Assembly (NCBI RefSeq): GCF_014698115.1
Contig: NZ_JACJSJ010000001.1
Coordinates: 124,001 to 188,000 of the forward strand
Length of the DNA: 64,000 bases
Source of the DNA: Nostoc sp. FACHB-973
Lineage (GTDB): Bacteria; Cyanobacteriota; Cyanobacteriia; Cyanobacteriales; Nostocaceae
Reading direction: 5' to 3'
A program made the position numbers and the translations under genes. This document shows, in pieces, positions 34,399 to 44,038 of this stretch. Numbering within the stretch: the first letter of the stretch is position 1; the number at the start of each line of letters is the position of its first letter. The notes under the pieces are model-generated. The model did no database searches. It was not told where the DNA came from and saw nothing but the letters and a program-made list of their open reading frames with translations.

Positions 34399-35790
34399 TC
34401 AAATCAAAGCCTCCAAGGCTTGTTGCAAATCATTCGTCACATCTGCAACAGCTTGCCTAGCACCCAAACGATTCTCTTTATATGCCGGGTAACGTTCAGA
34501 AATAGATATGGGTTCACCCACAGTTATTTTGACTTGTTCCTTCCCTAATTGTGGACGCTGGACAGCTTTACCGCCTTGAATTTTAGCAATCATTTTCCAT
34601 AGAATTAGAGTTGTTTCCGCAAATCTTTCTACTGTTGGTTTTTCTTTAATATAATTACCAGAAACCGCCACAAAACTTTCTACTAAACGCATGTGCCACA
34701 TCCGCGCATTGGCTTCTTCGGCAACGCGATCGCCTAAAGCTTTTTCCACAACAGATACTCCTTTAACATCCTTAAATTCTTCTCTAAATATATAATTCCA
34801 ACCAGCTTGTTCTACTCGCCGACAGCGGTCACTTAAACTACCTTTTGACTGCAAATCAAAATACTGTTCTGAGATTAACAGCGCTGCATTCAACAAAGCT
34901 TGTAAACGAACTGCTAATGCTTGATTTCTATCTGGAATTTGCTCAGCAACAATCTTGGCATCTGGCAGTTTTTGATGATAGAAACGCGTGTAAAATACTT
35001 CCATCAGCGAAAGTAAATGTTCCGCCAAAATTAATAAGCGGGGATAAAGCGTTTCTACAGCAGCAACATTGCCTGGTTGTGGTGGATTCACAGGTAAACC
35101 ACTAGCTGCTTCCAATTCACTTAAAAGATTAGCGATCGCATCCCAAGGAGCATCAACATAACTATACTTAATCCCAACTGGTACAATTAAAACCTGTTGG
35201 TCACGTCCAGCTTTTTGCAAATCCTCAGCACACCAAAAGCCTAACTGGGCAATACCAGGTTCCAAGGGGCTGATAATCTCCGACAACCCATTGGTAGCAC
35301 CTTCTGGCGCCGCAGCCATCGGAAAGTTTCCATTAGCAAACAAGTCACGCGCCGAACGTAACCCCGTCCAATCAGCCTTACCCCGCTGAATGGGAGTACC
35401 ACCCAAACTAGACATAATCCAGCCAATGTGAGAACCTGCCCATAGAGGAATGCCGCGATCGTAGATAAAATGAGCATGAATCGGAAGTTGTAGCGCTGTG
35501 CCTTGCGATCGTGCTACCTTTGGCACGAGTTGAGACAGCAAGTAGCCCAAACCAAGTGGATCGTCGGTTTTAGGATGGCGAAAAGCCAGCATAAAACGGA
35601 TCTTACCCTCCTGGAACTGGCGATAGAGATCTACCAAAACTTCTACGTTGTCTGCTTCAATTTTGGTAATAGGTGTTTGCCAGTTTATCCAACTCGGTAA
35701 CAACAGATGGACAACTCGTAGAAATAAGGGGTTGAACGCTGGAGGAATAAATTCTAAAGGTGGCTGTGCTTGATAAATTACATTAGACAA
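34399..35790 (-). CDS. PlsC-like 1-acyl-glycerol-3-phosphate acyltransferase family protein
   Basis: The 463-residue protein contains a PlsC-type acyltransferase domain. The catalytic HX4D motif is FRHPKTDDPLG (about residues 71-81) and the glycerol-phosphate motif appears as AAPEGATNG. GGTPIQRGKADW and VPVGIKYSY complete the fold. The C-terminal half (about 230 residues) is helical and specific to cyanobacterial and plant-type relatives. The reaction is expected to be acyl transfer to a lysolipid at the membrane; the substrate is unknown. Start MSNVIYQAQP is clear. It is divergent from proS across a repeat block. Confidence 0.85.
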   Translation of the reverse strand: MSNVIYQAQPPLEFIPPAFNPLFLRVVHLLLPSWINWQTPITKIEADNVEVLVDLYRQFQEGKIRFMLAFRHPKTDDPLGLGYLLSQLVPKVARSQGTALQLPIHAHFIYDRGIPLWAGSHIGWIMSSLGGTPIQRGKADWTGLRSARDLFANGNFPMAAAPEGATNGLSEIISPLEPGIAQLGFWCAEDLQKAGRDQQVLIVPVGIKYSYVDAPWDAIANLLSELEAASGLPVNPPQPGNVAAVETLYPRLLILAEHLLSLMEVFYTRFYHQKLPDAKIVAEQIPDRNQALAVRLQALLNAALLISEQYFDLQSKGSLSDRCRRVEQAGWNYIFREEFKDVKGVSVVEKALGDRVAEEANARMWHMRLVESFVAVSGNYIKEKPTVERFAETTLILWKMIAKIQGGKAVQRPQLGKEQVKITVGEPISISERYPAYKENRLGARQAVADVTNDLQQALEALI

Positions 35791-35809
35791 GGTTGTTTTC
35801 TCCTAAAGT

Positions 35810-35965
35810 GACTGGGGAGTGGGGAATGGGGACTAGGGACTGGTGACTGGGGACTGGTGACTAGGGACTGGGAAGTAATAATTTTTTTAACTGTCAATAC
35901 TCAGTACCCAATTCCCAATCACCAATCCCCAATCACCAGTCCCCAATCCCCAGTCCCTTTGTACT
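35810..35965. repeat. STRR block before proS
   Basis: GGGGACT/GGTGACT series (35811-35876) and CCAATCACC/CCCCAGTC series (35895-35955) form a loose long inverted repeat, because the two halves are complementary heptamer families. Confidence 0.85.
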
Positions 35966-36029
35966 TTATCCTTGATAATTCATACTTTAGTTGACATAGA
36001 AATTAGCGATTCTGGAAAGGGAATAAACG

Positions 36030-37844
36030 ATGCGACTATCACAAATGTTATTCGTTACACTGCGGGATGATCCAGCTGATGCTGAGATTCCCAGCCATAA
36101 ATTATTACTCCGTGCGGGTTACATTCGTCGCATCGGTAGCGGTGTTTATGCTTATCTCCCGCTGATGTGGCGGGTACTGCAAAAGGTTTCCCAAATTGTG
36201 CGCGAAGAAATGAACGCTACAGGCGCACAAGAATGTCTTTTACCGCAATTACAACCTGCTGATTTATGGAAGGAATCGGGACGTTGGGATACTTACACCA
36301 AAGCTGAGGGAATCATGTTTTCCCTAATCGATCGCCGCGATCAACAATTAGGATTAGGCCCAACTCATGAAGAAGTGATCACAGCGATCGCTCGTGATAT
36401 GATTCGTTCCTATCGCCAGCTACCTCTGCATCTCTACCAAATTCAAACCAAATTCCGCGATGAAATTCGTCCCCGCTTTGGTTTGATGCGCGGACGAGAA
36501 TTCATCATGAAAGACGGCTACTCTTTCCACGTCGATGAAGCTAGCCTCAAAAAAACTTACGACGATATGTATCAAGCCTACAGCAATATGCTGCGGCGTT
36601 CTGGTTTAGCTTTTCGGGCAGTGGAAGCTGATTCTGGTGCAATTGGTGGTTCTGGTTCCACAGAATTTATGGTGTTGGCGGAAGCTGGCGAAGACGAAGT
36701 TCTCTACACTGAGGATGGCAAATACGCCGCTAACGTAGAAAAGGCTGTTTCTTTACCAATTGACGCGGAACCTTCACGGTTTACAACCTACGAGAAACGC
36801 GATACACCTGGAACAGAGACCATTGAAACAGTCTCGAAATTCCTCAAATGTTCTCCCACCCAAGTGGTGAAAAACGTCCTTTACCAAACAGTTTATAACA
36901 ATGGTATGACGGTTTTGGTTTTGGTGAGCATCCGAGGCGACCAAGAAGTTAATGAGGTCAAGTTGCAAAATGAATTGACCAAATTAGCTTCTGACTATGG
37001 TGCTACAACTATTATTAGTTTGAGCGTACCAAATTCTGAAGCGCAGCAAACATGGACAGCGAAATCTCTGCCTTTAGGCTACATTGCGCCAGACATCGCA
37101 GATGAGTATATTGCCGCCAATAAACAGATTCATCCTCAATTTTTGCGCTTGGTAGATCGAACAGCCGTTGATTTAAAAAACTTTGTCACAGGTGCGAATG
37201 AAACTGGCTATCACGTAGTTGGTGCTAACTGGAACGAGCAATTTAAGTTACCAGAACGAGTAGTAGATGTGCGTAAAGCTAGACCAGGCGATCGCGCCGT
37301 CCACAACCTAGAACAACTCTTACAAAGCGCCAGGGGAATTGAAGCAGGTCACATATTCCAATTAGGCACTAAATATTCCCAAGCGATGGGAGCAACTTAT
37401 ACCAATGAACAGGGTGAAGAAAAGCCGCTATTTATGGGTTGTTTTGGTGTAGGTGTATCGCGTTTAGCCCAAGCCGCCGTAGAGCAATCTTATGATAAAG
37501 ATGGGATTATTTGGCCAGTAGCGATCGCACCTTATCACGCGATCGTCACAATCCCCAACATTAATGATGCTCAACAAGTCGAAATCGCCGAAAAACTTTA
37601 CACACAACTCAATCAAGCCGGAATTGAAACCTTACTCGATGACCGCGATGAACGAGCTGGAGTGAAATTCAAAGATGCAGACTTGATAGGCATCCCATAC
37701 AGAATTGTAACCGGGCGAGCGATCGCTAATGGCAAAGTCGAAGTTGTAGAAAGAGCGACTCGTAAATCCCAAGAAATCGCCATTGATGAAGTGACAACAA
37801 CACTTAAACAGTGGGTTAATGAGGGAATAGGGAATAGGGAGTAG
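36030..37844 (+). CDS. proS: Prolyl-tRNA synthetase (bacterial type, with editing domain)
   Basis: The 604-residue class II enzyme charges tRNA-Pro. Motif 1 is [20 protein letters not shown], motif 2 is [20 protein letters not shown] and motif 3 is [17 protein letters not shown]. The INS/YbaK editing domain lies between motifs 2 and 3 (about residues 230-400), with [13 protein letters not shown] and [15 protein letters not shown]. The anticodon-binding domain ends the protein ([19 protein letters not shown] ... [18 protein letters not shown]). The start has GGAAAGGG upstream. All key motifs are present. Confidence 0.97.
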   Translation: MRLSQMLFVTLRDDPADAEIPSHKLLLRAGYIRRIGSGVYAYLPLMWRVLQKVSQIVREEMNATGAQECLLPQLQPADLWKESGRWDTYTKAEGIMFSLIDRRDQQLGLGPTHEEVITAIARDMIRSYRQLPLHLYQIQTKFRDEIRPRFGLMRGREFIMKDGYSFHVDEASLKKTYDDMYQAYSNMLRRSGLAFRAVEADSGAIGGSGSTEFMVLAEAGEDEVLYTEDGKYAANVEKAVSLPIDAEPSRFTTYEKRDTPGTETIETVSKFLKCSPTQVVKNVLYQTVYNNGMTVLVLVSIRGDQEVNEVKLQNELTKLASDYGATTIISLSVPNSEAQQTWTAKSLPLGYIAPDIADEYIAANKQIHPQFLRLVDRTAVDLKNFVTGANETGYHVVGANWNEQFKLPERVVDVRKARPGDRAVHNLEQLLQSARGIEAGHIFQLGTKYSQAMGATYTNEQGEEKPLFMGCFGVGVSRLAQAAVEQSYDKDGIIWPVAIAPYHAIVTIPNINDAQQVEIAEKLYTQLNQAGIETLLDDRDERAGVKFKDADLIGIPYRIVTGRAIANGKVEVVERATRKSQEIAIDEVTTTLKQWVNEGIGNRE

Positions 37845-38184
37845 GGAATAGGGCATTGGCCAAAAAGGGTATTGTGAGTGTGCGAGGAGTAGGAAGCTTT
37901 TTCATAATCTCCCCACACTTCCCCCTCTCCCTCATCCCCCTCATCTTCCCCATCTCCCCACTCCCCACTCCCCATTCCCCAAAATTTACATAATTGGACA
38001 GTGACGGACTAGAAGCGCAAACTCTAAAATTGAATTAGGGACTTGCAGGATTAAAAATAATCGGATTTTGAAGCATCGAACCTCCTCTAAGTTGTAGGAA
38101 ACTCTCCACTTATAAGTATCGTCTTTAACCAGGCTGCTCCTCACATAACTACCATCTCAGCCCTCAGTCAGGAAGGTTTTGAAC
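37845..38184. other. Intergenic region with STRR, no gene
   Basis: GGGAATA series (37826-37852) run out of the proS stop. CCCCCTC/CCCCACT-rich sequence (37908-37980) follows. The remaining 200 bases are unique and lead to the GerMN gene, with AGGAAGG before its start. The end of proS (NEGIGNRE) is itself encoded by repeat sequence. Confidence 0.6.
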
Positions 38185-38805
38185 ATGAAAGACCAACAAG
38201 GATCTAATCGTATTTCTTCAGGCATAATTGCAGCCGTCGCAGCAGCGGTTGTAGCGGTGGGTGGCGGCGTGGCTTGGTTAACTGCACAATCTAATAATGC
38301 TCCCACACCAACGAAACCCTCTCAAGGTATCGACCAGCCAGTGCAGCCATCAACTAGGCAGCCAGCTAATGAGCAAACTGCTAACGTTTATTGGCTCAGA
38401 CCAAACGATAAAAATATTGCTTTGGTTCCCCAGCCTGTAAGAGTCGCTAGAGCAACTGCTGTACGACCCAACCAAGTTTTAGAAACAGCTTTACAAAGCT
38501 TGTTAGCAGGGCCAACAGAAGGAACAGATTCTACAACTATCCCCAAGGGAACCAAATTATTGGGGCTAAAAGCCGATAACGATGAAGTTCGCGTTAATTT
38601 ATCTGAAGAGTTTACCAGCGGTGGCGGTAGCGCCTCAATGATCGGTCGTGTGGGACAAGTTGTTTATACTGCGACCACTTTAAATCCAAAAGCCAAAGTG
38701 TACATTGACGTGAACGGTAAACCTTTGGATGTTTTGGGCGGTGAGGGTGTAGAGTTACAACAACCGCTAACTCGTGAAAGCTTTGATAAAAACTATCCGC
38801 TTTAA
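38185..38805 (+). CDS. GerMN domain lipoprotein-like/secreted protein
   Basis: The 206-residue protein has an N-terminal membrane segment (GIIAAVAAAVVAVGGGVAWL) and a Pro/Gln linker, then a GerMN domain: NVYWLRPNDKNIALVPQPVR, LETALQSLLAGPTEG, LLGLKADNDEVRVNLSEEFT and VYTATTLNPKAKVYIDVNGK. GerMN domains occur in spore germination GerM and in envelope proteins. Its role in cyanobacteria is unknown but must be periplasmic. The start is ATG at 38185, with AGGAAGG 9 bases upstream; a TTG two codons earlier is less likely. Confidence 0.9.
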   Translation: MKDQQGSNRISSGIIAAVAAAVVAVGGGVAWLTAQSNNAPTPTKPSQGIDQPVQPSTRQPANEQTANVYWLRPNDKNIALVPQPVRVARATAVRPNQVLETALQSLLAGPTEGTDSTTIPKGTKLLGLKADNDEVRVNLSEEFTSGGGSASMIGRVGQVVYTATTLNPKAKVYIDVNGKPLDVLGGEGVELQQPLTRESFDKNYPL

Positions 38806-38807
38806 AA

Positions 38808-38894
38808 AAGTGAGGAGTGAGGAGTGAGGAGTTAGGAGTGAGGAGTTTTAACTCATAACTCATAACTCATAACTCATAACTCATAACTCATAAC
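38808..38894. repeat. STRR GTGAGGA and ACTCATA series
   Basis: GTGAGGA copies (about 38812-38844) and TAACTCA heptamers (38849-38893) fill the gap between convergent genes. Confidence 0.9.
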
Positions 38895-38904
38895 TTTCTT
38901 AGAC

Positions 38905-39252
38905 TTACCGTTTGGTGTTCAAGACACGAAAATTACGGGCTTGCTGTTCTAACCTTGTGGCGAGGCGATCGCAAACCCGATTACACAACTCAAAAATCAT
39001 TTGATCTTCTACTCTATAGTAGGCGCAAGTTCCTTCACTGCGGCGGCTAAGGATTCCTGCTTGCCACATTACCTTCAGGTGTTTGGACACATTTGCCTGA
39101 GAAGTCTGTGTTGCCTCTACCAACTCTTGCACGCATTTTTCTTCATCCCGCAGTAAGTGTAGCAGCCGCAGGCGCATTGGCTCACTTAACAGGCCGAAGT
39201 ATTCAGCTACTTGTTGCACCACTTCTGGTGGTAAAGGCAACGTTTGTTTCAT
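38905..39252 (-). CDS. ArsR/SmtB-family transcriptional regulator
   Basis: The 115-residue winged-helix regulator has YFGLLSEPMRLRLLHLLRDE, ELVEATQTSQANVSKHLKVM as recognition helix, and WQAGILSRRSEGTCAYYRVE as wing. Cys occur at EEKC, EGTC and ELCNRVC; these could bind metal or be redox-sensitive, but the classic ELCVCDL arsenic site is absent. The regulated gene is unknown. It stands upstream of accB but is transcribed in the same direction with its own gap. Confidence 0.9.
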   Translation of the reverse strand: MKQTLPLPPEVVQQVAEYFGLLSEPMRLRLLHLLRDEEKCVQELVEATQTSQANVSKHLKVMWQAGILSRRSEGTCAYYRVEDQMIFELCNRVCDRLATRLEQQARNFRVLNTKR

Positions 39253-39314
39253 CAGGATTAACCCGTAAGGATTGAAAGTTTTAACGACAACTCACTTCAT
39301 ATATAGATTAATAC

Positions 39315-39869
39315 TTAATCAGGGTTAATTCGCATCAAAGGTTGACCATATTCTACTGGATCGCCATTTTGGAGGAGAATTTCCATCACTTGCCCGGAGA
39401 CTTCGGCTTCGATTTCATTCATCAGCTTCATGGCCTCAATGATACAGACTGTTTGACCCTTGCGGACGCGATCGCCCACTTCTACAAATGGTGCTTCACC
39501 CGGTGCAGGAGCGCGATAAAATGTTCCCACCATCGGAGAAGGCACTTCTACTAATCTCTGGTCAATGGTTGAGGGGGTATTTACTGACAACTGCAATTGT
39601 GTTCCAGTTGCAGCATTCTCAAACAGACGACCTGTTCCTACTTCTGTTACCTGACTTGTAGTCACCTGGTTTGTAGTTAAACCAGATGATAAGCCCGAAC
39701 CTACCACACCGCCTAAGGTCGCTTGACCTACCGACAACATATGATTGCTGATGCTCACAGCCTTACGTACTGTTAGTTCAAAGTCATCGCTTTTAAGCGT
39801 GACTTCTGCAATGTCAGTTTGTGCAATAGTGGCCAGTAGCTGGCGGATTTCATTAAAGTCCAATGGCAC
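39315..39869 (-). CDS. accB: Biotin carboxyl carrier protein of acetyl-CoA carboxylase
   Basis: This 184-residue carrier holds biotin for acetyl-CoA carboxylase, the first step of fatty acid synthesis. The biotin site is [13 protein letters not shown], with the modified Lys in AMKL, and [20 protein letters not shown] opens the biotinyl domain. The N-terminal [20 protein letters not shown] is typical, and a Ser/Thr/Val linker joins them. It follows efp in the same direction, 108 bases on, an order conserved in cyanobacteria. Confidence 0.96.
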   Translation of the reverse strand: MPLDFNEIRQLLATIAQTDIAEVTLKSDDFELTVRKAVSISNHMLSVGQATLGGVVGSGLSSGLTTNQVTTSQVTEVGTGRLFENAATGTQLQLSVNTPSTIDQRLVEVPSPMVGTFYRAPAPGEAPFVEVGDRVRKGQTVCIIEAMKLMNEIEAEVSGQVMEILLQNGDPVEYGQPLMRINPD

Positions 39870-39913
39870 AGTTTTTATTACCTCGACCTATCCGTAAATT
39901 AGCATTTTTAAGT

Positions 39914-39950
39914 GTGGCAGGGATTTAATCCCTAAGTAGGGATTTAAATC
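39914..39950. repeat. Hairpin between efp and accB
   Basis: AGGGATTTAATCCCT is a perfect 6-bp stem around TTA, and a further AGGGATTTAAATC copy lies alongside. It sits in the efp-accB gap and may adjust accB expression. Confidence 0.5.
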
Positions 39951-39977
39951 GGGATTGTTTGAGATCGAAATCCAAAC

Positions 39978-40535
39978 TTATTCCCTGCCTAAATATTTAT
40001 CATCACGGGTATCAATTTTGATGCGTTCACCTTGGGAAATAAACAAGGGAACCATCACAGTTGCACCAGTTTCAAGAGTAGCTGGTTTAGTACCACCTGT
40101 TGCAGTGTCACCTTTTACACCGGGATCTGTTTGCACAACTTCTAGAACCACAGAGTTGGGCAGTTCCACTTCTAGAACTTGTTCACCCCAACGAATGACG
40201 TTAGCTTCCATACCTTCCTTGAGGTATTTTACGCGATCGCCAATTTGTGCTGCACTCAATCTGCCTTCTTCATAGGTTTCCATATCCATAAAGACAAACT
40301 CATCGCCTTCTTTATAGGTATGCTGCATCGTACTTTTTTCTAAAGTAGCTTGCGGTACTGTTTCCCCTGCCCGGAAGGTTTTTTCCACCACACTCCCATT
40401 CTGAACATTTTTCAGTTTGGTTCGTACAAAGGCAGAACCTTTCCCTGGCTTAACGTGGAGGAATTCCACCACTCGCCATACAGATCCATCTAATACAATT
40501 GAGACACCAGGTCGAAAGTCGTTGCTGGAGATCAT
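39978..40535 (-). CDS. efp: Elongation factor P
   Basis: EF-P (185 aa) relieves ribosome stalling at polyproline stretches. From [20 protein letters not shown] it shows the KOW-like domain I, the [18 protein letters not shown] loop with the residue (Lys in PGKGS) that lies near the ribosomal P site, and two OB domains ending [11 protein letters not shown]. The inner ATG at 40533-40535 gives the standard length; the 16 codons open upstream are unsupported. It is probably cotranscribed with accB. Confidence 0.97.
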   Translation of the reverse strand: MISSNDFRPGVSIVLDGSVWRVVEFLHVKPGKGSAFVRTKLKNVQNGSVVEKTFRAGETVPQATLEKSTMQHTYKEGDEFVFMDMETYEEGRLSAAQIGDRVKYLKEGMEANVIRWGEQVLEVELPNSVVLEVVQTDPGVKGDTATGGTKPATLETGATVMVPLFISQGERIKIDTRDDKYLGRE

Positions 40536-40597
40536 GAAACTTTCAAATTTTGGAAGACAATCGGCATTTATTGTACCCTTCAAGCGGAGTAATTAGC

Positions 40598-40740
40598 TAT
40601 TTAGTCATTGGGCATGGGGCATTGGCATGGGGCATGGGGCATGGGGCATTGGTTATTCTTTCTCCCCCTGCCTCCCCTGCTCCCCCTGCTCCCTCATCCC
40701 CACTCCCCACTCCCCACTCCCCATTTTTTCACTCATAACT
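40598..40740. repeat. STRR block upstream of the cyclophilin gene
   Basis: GGCATGG/GGCATTG series (40610-40650), CCCCCTGCTCC-type units (40665-40700) and CCCCACT copies (40699-40723) occur in a row. They prolong the open frame of the cyclophilin gene artificially. Confidence 0.9.
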
Positions 40741-40830
40741 CAGCACTTAGCACTGGGCACTCCTACTGTGGGAAGATTATTGATGGGTTACGTCCAGTTA
40801 ACAATATCAATGCTGCATTTGAGTTATTCC

Positions 40831-41937
40831 ATGCTTAACTTATTAAAATCCTGGCTGAAGAACAGCCTAATGGCAATACTGCTGGTAACAATATTTTTAG
40901 GCATAACTACAGCTGGGTGGACTCCCTCTAGTAGCGCCGCGCTGCCAGCTGGCAACGCAATTACCGACGGTAATGCTTTGTTGCGGTATGCACTCCCGAT
41001 AGATAACAAACCTGTGCGGCAACTACAAGCCAGTTTAGAGGACATTTCTGCCCAACTGCGGGCAAATCGACGCTGGGGTGCTGTTTCCAAAGACATCAGC
41101 CAAGCATCCCGCATTCTCGATAAACCCTCCCAAATCCTAGCAAGTGTTATCGAAGAACGCCAACCCCAAGCAGAAGCTTGGATTAACGAGTTGAAATCTG
41201 GCGTGGCTAACCTCCAAGAATTGGCAAACAGCAAAGATAAACAACAAATATTGCAACAGAGAACTAAACTGTTGAATCTCATCACTCAGCTAGAAGAGTC
41301 AATGGTGAAGGAATTTCCCTTTGAAGTTCCTGCTGAATATAGTAACCTCCCACAACTTAAAGGTCGTGCCACCGTGGAATTAAAAACCAACAAAGGCAAC
41401 CTTACCCTTGTAGTGGATGGTTACAGCGCTCCTATTACCGCTGGTAATTTTGTAGATTTAGTGCAGAGAGGTTTTTATAATGGCTTAGAATTCAGCCGTT
41501 CTGAAGAATCTTACTTTCTGCAAACTGGAGATCCCGTTGGAAAAGAAGTGGGTTTCATTGACCCAAGCACAGGCAAATACCGCTCCATTCCTTTAGAAGT
41601 CTTGGTTCAAGGTGACAAGGAGCCTACCTATGGCATTACCCTAGAAGAAGCAGGTCGTTACACTGATATGCCAGTTCTGCCTTTTTCTGCTTTTGGCGCA
41701 GTAGTTATGGCTCGTCCCGAAAGTGAAGTGAATGGAGGTTCTTCGCAATTTTTCTTCTTTCTGTTTGAACCAGAACTTACTCCCGCCGGACGCAACTTAT
41801 TGGATGGTCGTTATGCCGTTTTTGGCTATCTCACTGAAGGCAAAGAAGTTTTGGATAAACTCAAGGCAGGTGACAAAATTGAATCTGCAACAGTAGTTAA
41901 AGGCATAGAAAATCTGGTTGCAGCCCAAGCAGCGTAG
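40831..41937 (+). CDS. Thylakoid-lumen type cyclophilin peptidyl-prolyl isomerase
   Basis: From MLNLLKSWLKNSLMAILLVT the protein has 368 residues, with a signal segment (AILLVTIFLGITTAGWTPSS) ending near SAALPAG. A helical domain (about residues 55-165, with many QxxL heptads) resembles the four-helix bundle of plant TLP38/CYP38. The cyclophilin domain follows: GRATVELKTNKGNLTLVVDG, NFVDLVQRGFYNGLEFSR, LQTGDPVGKE, SSQFFFFLFEPELTPAG and GYLTEGKEVLDKL. CYP38 helps photosystem II assembly in plants; a similar role here is inferred. Upstream ATGs at 40810 and 40783 are alternatives. Confidence 0.88.
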   Translation: MLNLLKSWLKNSLMAILLVTIFLGITTAGWTPSSSAALPAGNAITDGNALLRYALPIDNKPVRQLQASLEDISAQLRANRRWGAVSKDISQASRILDKPSQILASVIEERQPQAEAWINELKSGVANLQELANSKDKQQILQQRTKLLNLITQLEESMVKEFPFEVPAEYSNLPQLKGRATVELKTNKGNLTLVVDGYSAPITAGNFVDLVQRGFYNGLEFSRSEESYFLQTGDPVGKEVGFIDPSTGKYRSIPLEVLVQGDKEPTYGITLEEAGRYTDMPVLPFSAFGAVVMARPESEVNGGSSQFFFFLFEPELTPAGRNLLDGRYAVFGYLTEGKEVLDKLKAGDKIESATVVKGIENLVAAQAA

Positions 41938-42088
41938 GAGAGATGAGGGAGTGGGGAGTGGGGAGTGGGGAGTGGGGAGATGAGGGATATGAGGGAGATG
42001 GGGGAGTGTGGGGAGAGAGGGGGGAAAGATTTCTTCCCCATCCTCCCACACCTCCCACACTTCCAATGCCCAATGCCCCATGCCCACT
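41938..42088. repeat. Composite STRR cassette with a 55-bp hairpin core
   Basis: GGGGAGT repeats lead into a core (41997-42051) whose ends AGTGTGGG and CCCACAC pair, and whose middle pairs GGGGAA with TTCCCC. CCCAATG/CCCCATG heptamers follow. The same 55-bp core is found without change at 61117-61171. Confidence 0.9.
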
Positions 42089-42091
42089 CCC

Positions 42092-42664
42092 CTAACTGAG
42101 ATTCCCAGCGGTAAATATCCGATTAACTGCGATCGCCATTTCTGGAAAAGTCCGCGATACAATTTGCTGGTCGCCACTAAACACCGCCTCTTCGTAAAAT
42201 CCTTCTTCCAGCCACAGCACAGAAATCTTTTCTTTTAGTGGGTCTACAATCCAATATTCTGGCACTTCAACCGCCGCATATTCAGACCGCTTATAACGAT
42301 AGTCCCGCTTGATAGAATCTGGACTAACTACCTCTACAATTAATAATGGTGGTGATTCAAAGACTGCTGATACATTGATCAATTCTCTTGCTTGCTCCTG
42401 CGTCACCACAGACAAGTCAGTTAACCTAGACTTATTTTTCCCAGTTCTCGTCCCAGTTTCCCGAAAAGTTAACCAAGGTAAACTCAAGCGCTGAATTTCT
42501 GCTATGAATGCGGTATCTAAAAAAGCGACAATCAAGAAATGTTGAATTGTAGGGGGATTAATTAATTCCAGCCTGCCATCTACTAGCTCGTAGTGAAAAC
42601 CACTGCCATCATCATAAGTTAAGTACTCTTCAAATGTGAGCTTTGTTACCAGTGTAGAGACCAT
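42092..42664 (-). CDS. Uma2 family endonuclease (DUF820)
   Basis: The 190-residue product begins MVSTLVTKLTFEEYLTYDDG and shows YELVDGRLELINPPTIQH with the conserved Glu. KSRLTDLSVVTQ stands in the place of the PD motif with its Asp, and LLIVEVVSPDSIKRDYRYKR has the catalytic Glu. EYAAVEVPEYWIVDPLKEKI and WLEEGFYEEAVFSGDQQIVS end the fold. It is the fourth Uma2 copy in the window. It lies between repeat blocks, opposite in direction to its neighbours. Confidence 0.9.
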   Translation of the reverse strand: MVSTLVTKLTFEEYLTYDDGSGFHYELVDGRLELINPPTIQHFLIVAFLDTAFIAEIQRLSLPWLTFRETGTRTGKNKSRLTDLSVVTQEQARELINVSAVFESPPLLIVEVVSPDSIKRDYRYKRSEYAAVEVPEYWIVDPLKEKISVLWLEEGFYEEAVFSGDQQIVSRTFPEMAIAVNRIFTAGNLS

Positions 42665-42704
42665 TCCAACATCCCCCTAGACGATAACTTTATCGTAACT
42701 TGGG

Positions 42705-42953
42705 GGAGTGGGGAGTAGGGAGTGGGGGAGATGAGGGAGATGAGGGAGATGAGGGAGTGAGGGAGTGAGGGAGCAGGGGAGAATTGGGGACAAGGTGACA
42801 AGAGTTAGAACTTGCAACAAGTCTTTCCCCTTGTTCCCAATTCTCCTTGTCCCCTTGTCCTCTTCCCCAGTCCCCAATCCCCAATCCCCAGTCCCCTTGT
42901 CCTCTTCCCCAGTCCCCAATCCCCAGTCCCCAATGACTAATGACTAATGACTA
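42705..42953. repeat. STRR block before thiL
   Basis: GGGAGATGA and GGGAGTGA units (42710-42780) and CCCCAGT/CCCAATC/CCTTGTC units (42835-42925) end in five ATGACTA heptamers that run into the thiL start. One of these repeats supplies the chosen ATG. Confidence 0.9.
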
Positions 42954-43979
42954 ATGACTAATGTCAAAGATATTGGCGAACAAGGTCTTTTAGCAAAATT
43001 ACAACGTTTCTGTCCCCCAGAAATTATTGGCGATGATGCGGCAGTATTGGTGACTGCACCAGAGCAATCTTTAGTCGTCACCACAGATGTGCTGGTTGAT
43101 GGTGTGCATTTTAGTAACCTCACCACTTCCCCAGAAGATGCAGGTTGGCGTGCGGCGGCTGCTAACTTGTCAGATTTGGCAGCGATGGGTGCTTCCCCAT
43201 TGGGTATCACTGTCGGACTCGGACTTCCTGGAGATTTGAGCGTGAATTGGATCGAAAGGCTATACCAGGGAATGACAGAATGCCTGCAAAAATACAATAC
43301 CCCAATTGTTGGGGGTGATGTGGTGCGATCGCCTGTGACTACTTTGGCAATTACCGCTTTTGGTCAAGTTCACCCCAGTCAAATTATCCGCCGTTCTGCT
43401 GCTGTTGTGGGAGATGCGATCGTCGTTACAGGTGTTCACGGAGCCTCCCACGCTGGCTTAGAATTGCTCTTGCATCCCGAATTCGGACAAAACCTCAATG
43501 AAGCACAAAAGACGGCTCTAATCCTCGCACATCAGCGTCCCCAGCCACGATTAGATGTCTTATCCATCCTCGAAAAAATCTTAAATTCCCAATCCCAAAT
43601 CCAAAATCTCAAATCCAAAATTCCTGTCGCTGGTATGGATAGCAGCGACGGTTTAGCAGATGCTGTAATCCAAATTTGTCGCGCCAGCAGCGTTGGCGCG
43701 GTGTTAGAACTGAGGCAAATTTCCTTACCAACAGCTTTTAACCATTGGCTGACACCAGAGCAAGCCCTGGAATATGCTCTATATGGTGGCGAAGACTTTG
43801 AATTAGTGTTGTGCTTAGCACAAGAGCCAGCATCAGCTTTAGTAGAATATCTTGGTGAAGGTGCTGCGATCGTCGGCAGAATTACACCAGGTTCAACAAT
43901 ACTATTACACGACGAACAAAAAAAATTCCCCGACCAAGTTCTCACTCTTAGCCAGGGATTTCAACACTTCAAAAGTTAG
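42954..43979 (+). CDS. thiL: Thiamine-monophosphate kinase
   Basis: ThiL (341 aa or slightly fewer) phosphorylates thiamine phosphate to thiamine pyrophosphate with ATP. IIGDDAAVL (nucleotide and metal acids), TTDVLVDGVHF, AAAANLSDLAAMGASPLGIT, VGGDVVRSP, DSSDGLADA and YGGEDFELVL are all seen. The open frame starts in the ATGACTA repeat series, so MTNVKDIGEQ begins with repeat-derived codons. An ATG two codons before the repeat could also act, but it is not in the same frame through every unit. Its reaction follows those of thiE and thiS elsewhere in this window. Confidence 0.95.
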   Translation: MTNVKDIGEQGLLAKLQRFCPPEIIGDDAAVLVTAPEQSLVVTTDVLVDGVHFSNLTTSPEDAGWRAAAANLSDLAAMGASPLGITVGLGLPGDLSVNWIERLYQGMTECLQKYNTPIVGGDVVRSPVTTLAITAFGQVHPSQIIRRSAAVVGDAIVVTGVHGASHAGLELLLHPEFGQNLNEAQKTALILAHQRPQPRLDVLSILEKILNSQSQIQNLKSKIPVAGMDSSDGLADAVIQICRASSVGAVLELRQISLPTAFNHWLTPEQALEYALYGGEDFELVLCLAQEPASALVEYLGEGAAIVGRITPGSTILLHDEQKKFPDQVLTLSQGFQHFKS

Positions 43980-44038
43980 AAGTTATGAATGATAAGTTAT
44001 GAGTTTTAACTCATAACTCCTAACTCCTAACTTTTTAA

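Noticed and set aside
38095..38165. CTCCTCACAT resembling the loop of the cyanobacterial small RNA Yfr1
   Set aside because: The expected flanking stems and the exact ACTCCTCACAC core are missing.
40608..40838. Frames with PHSPLPTPHS-type peptides here and in many gaps
   Set aside because: They are translations of STRR heptamers, not genes.
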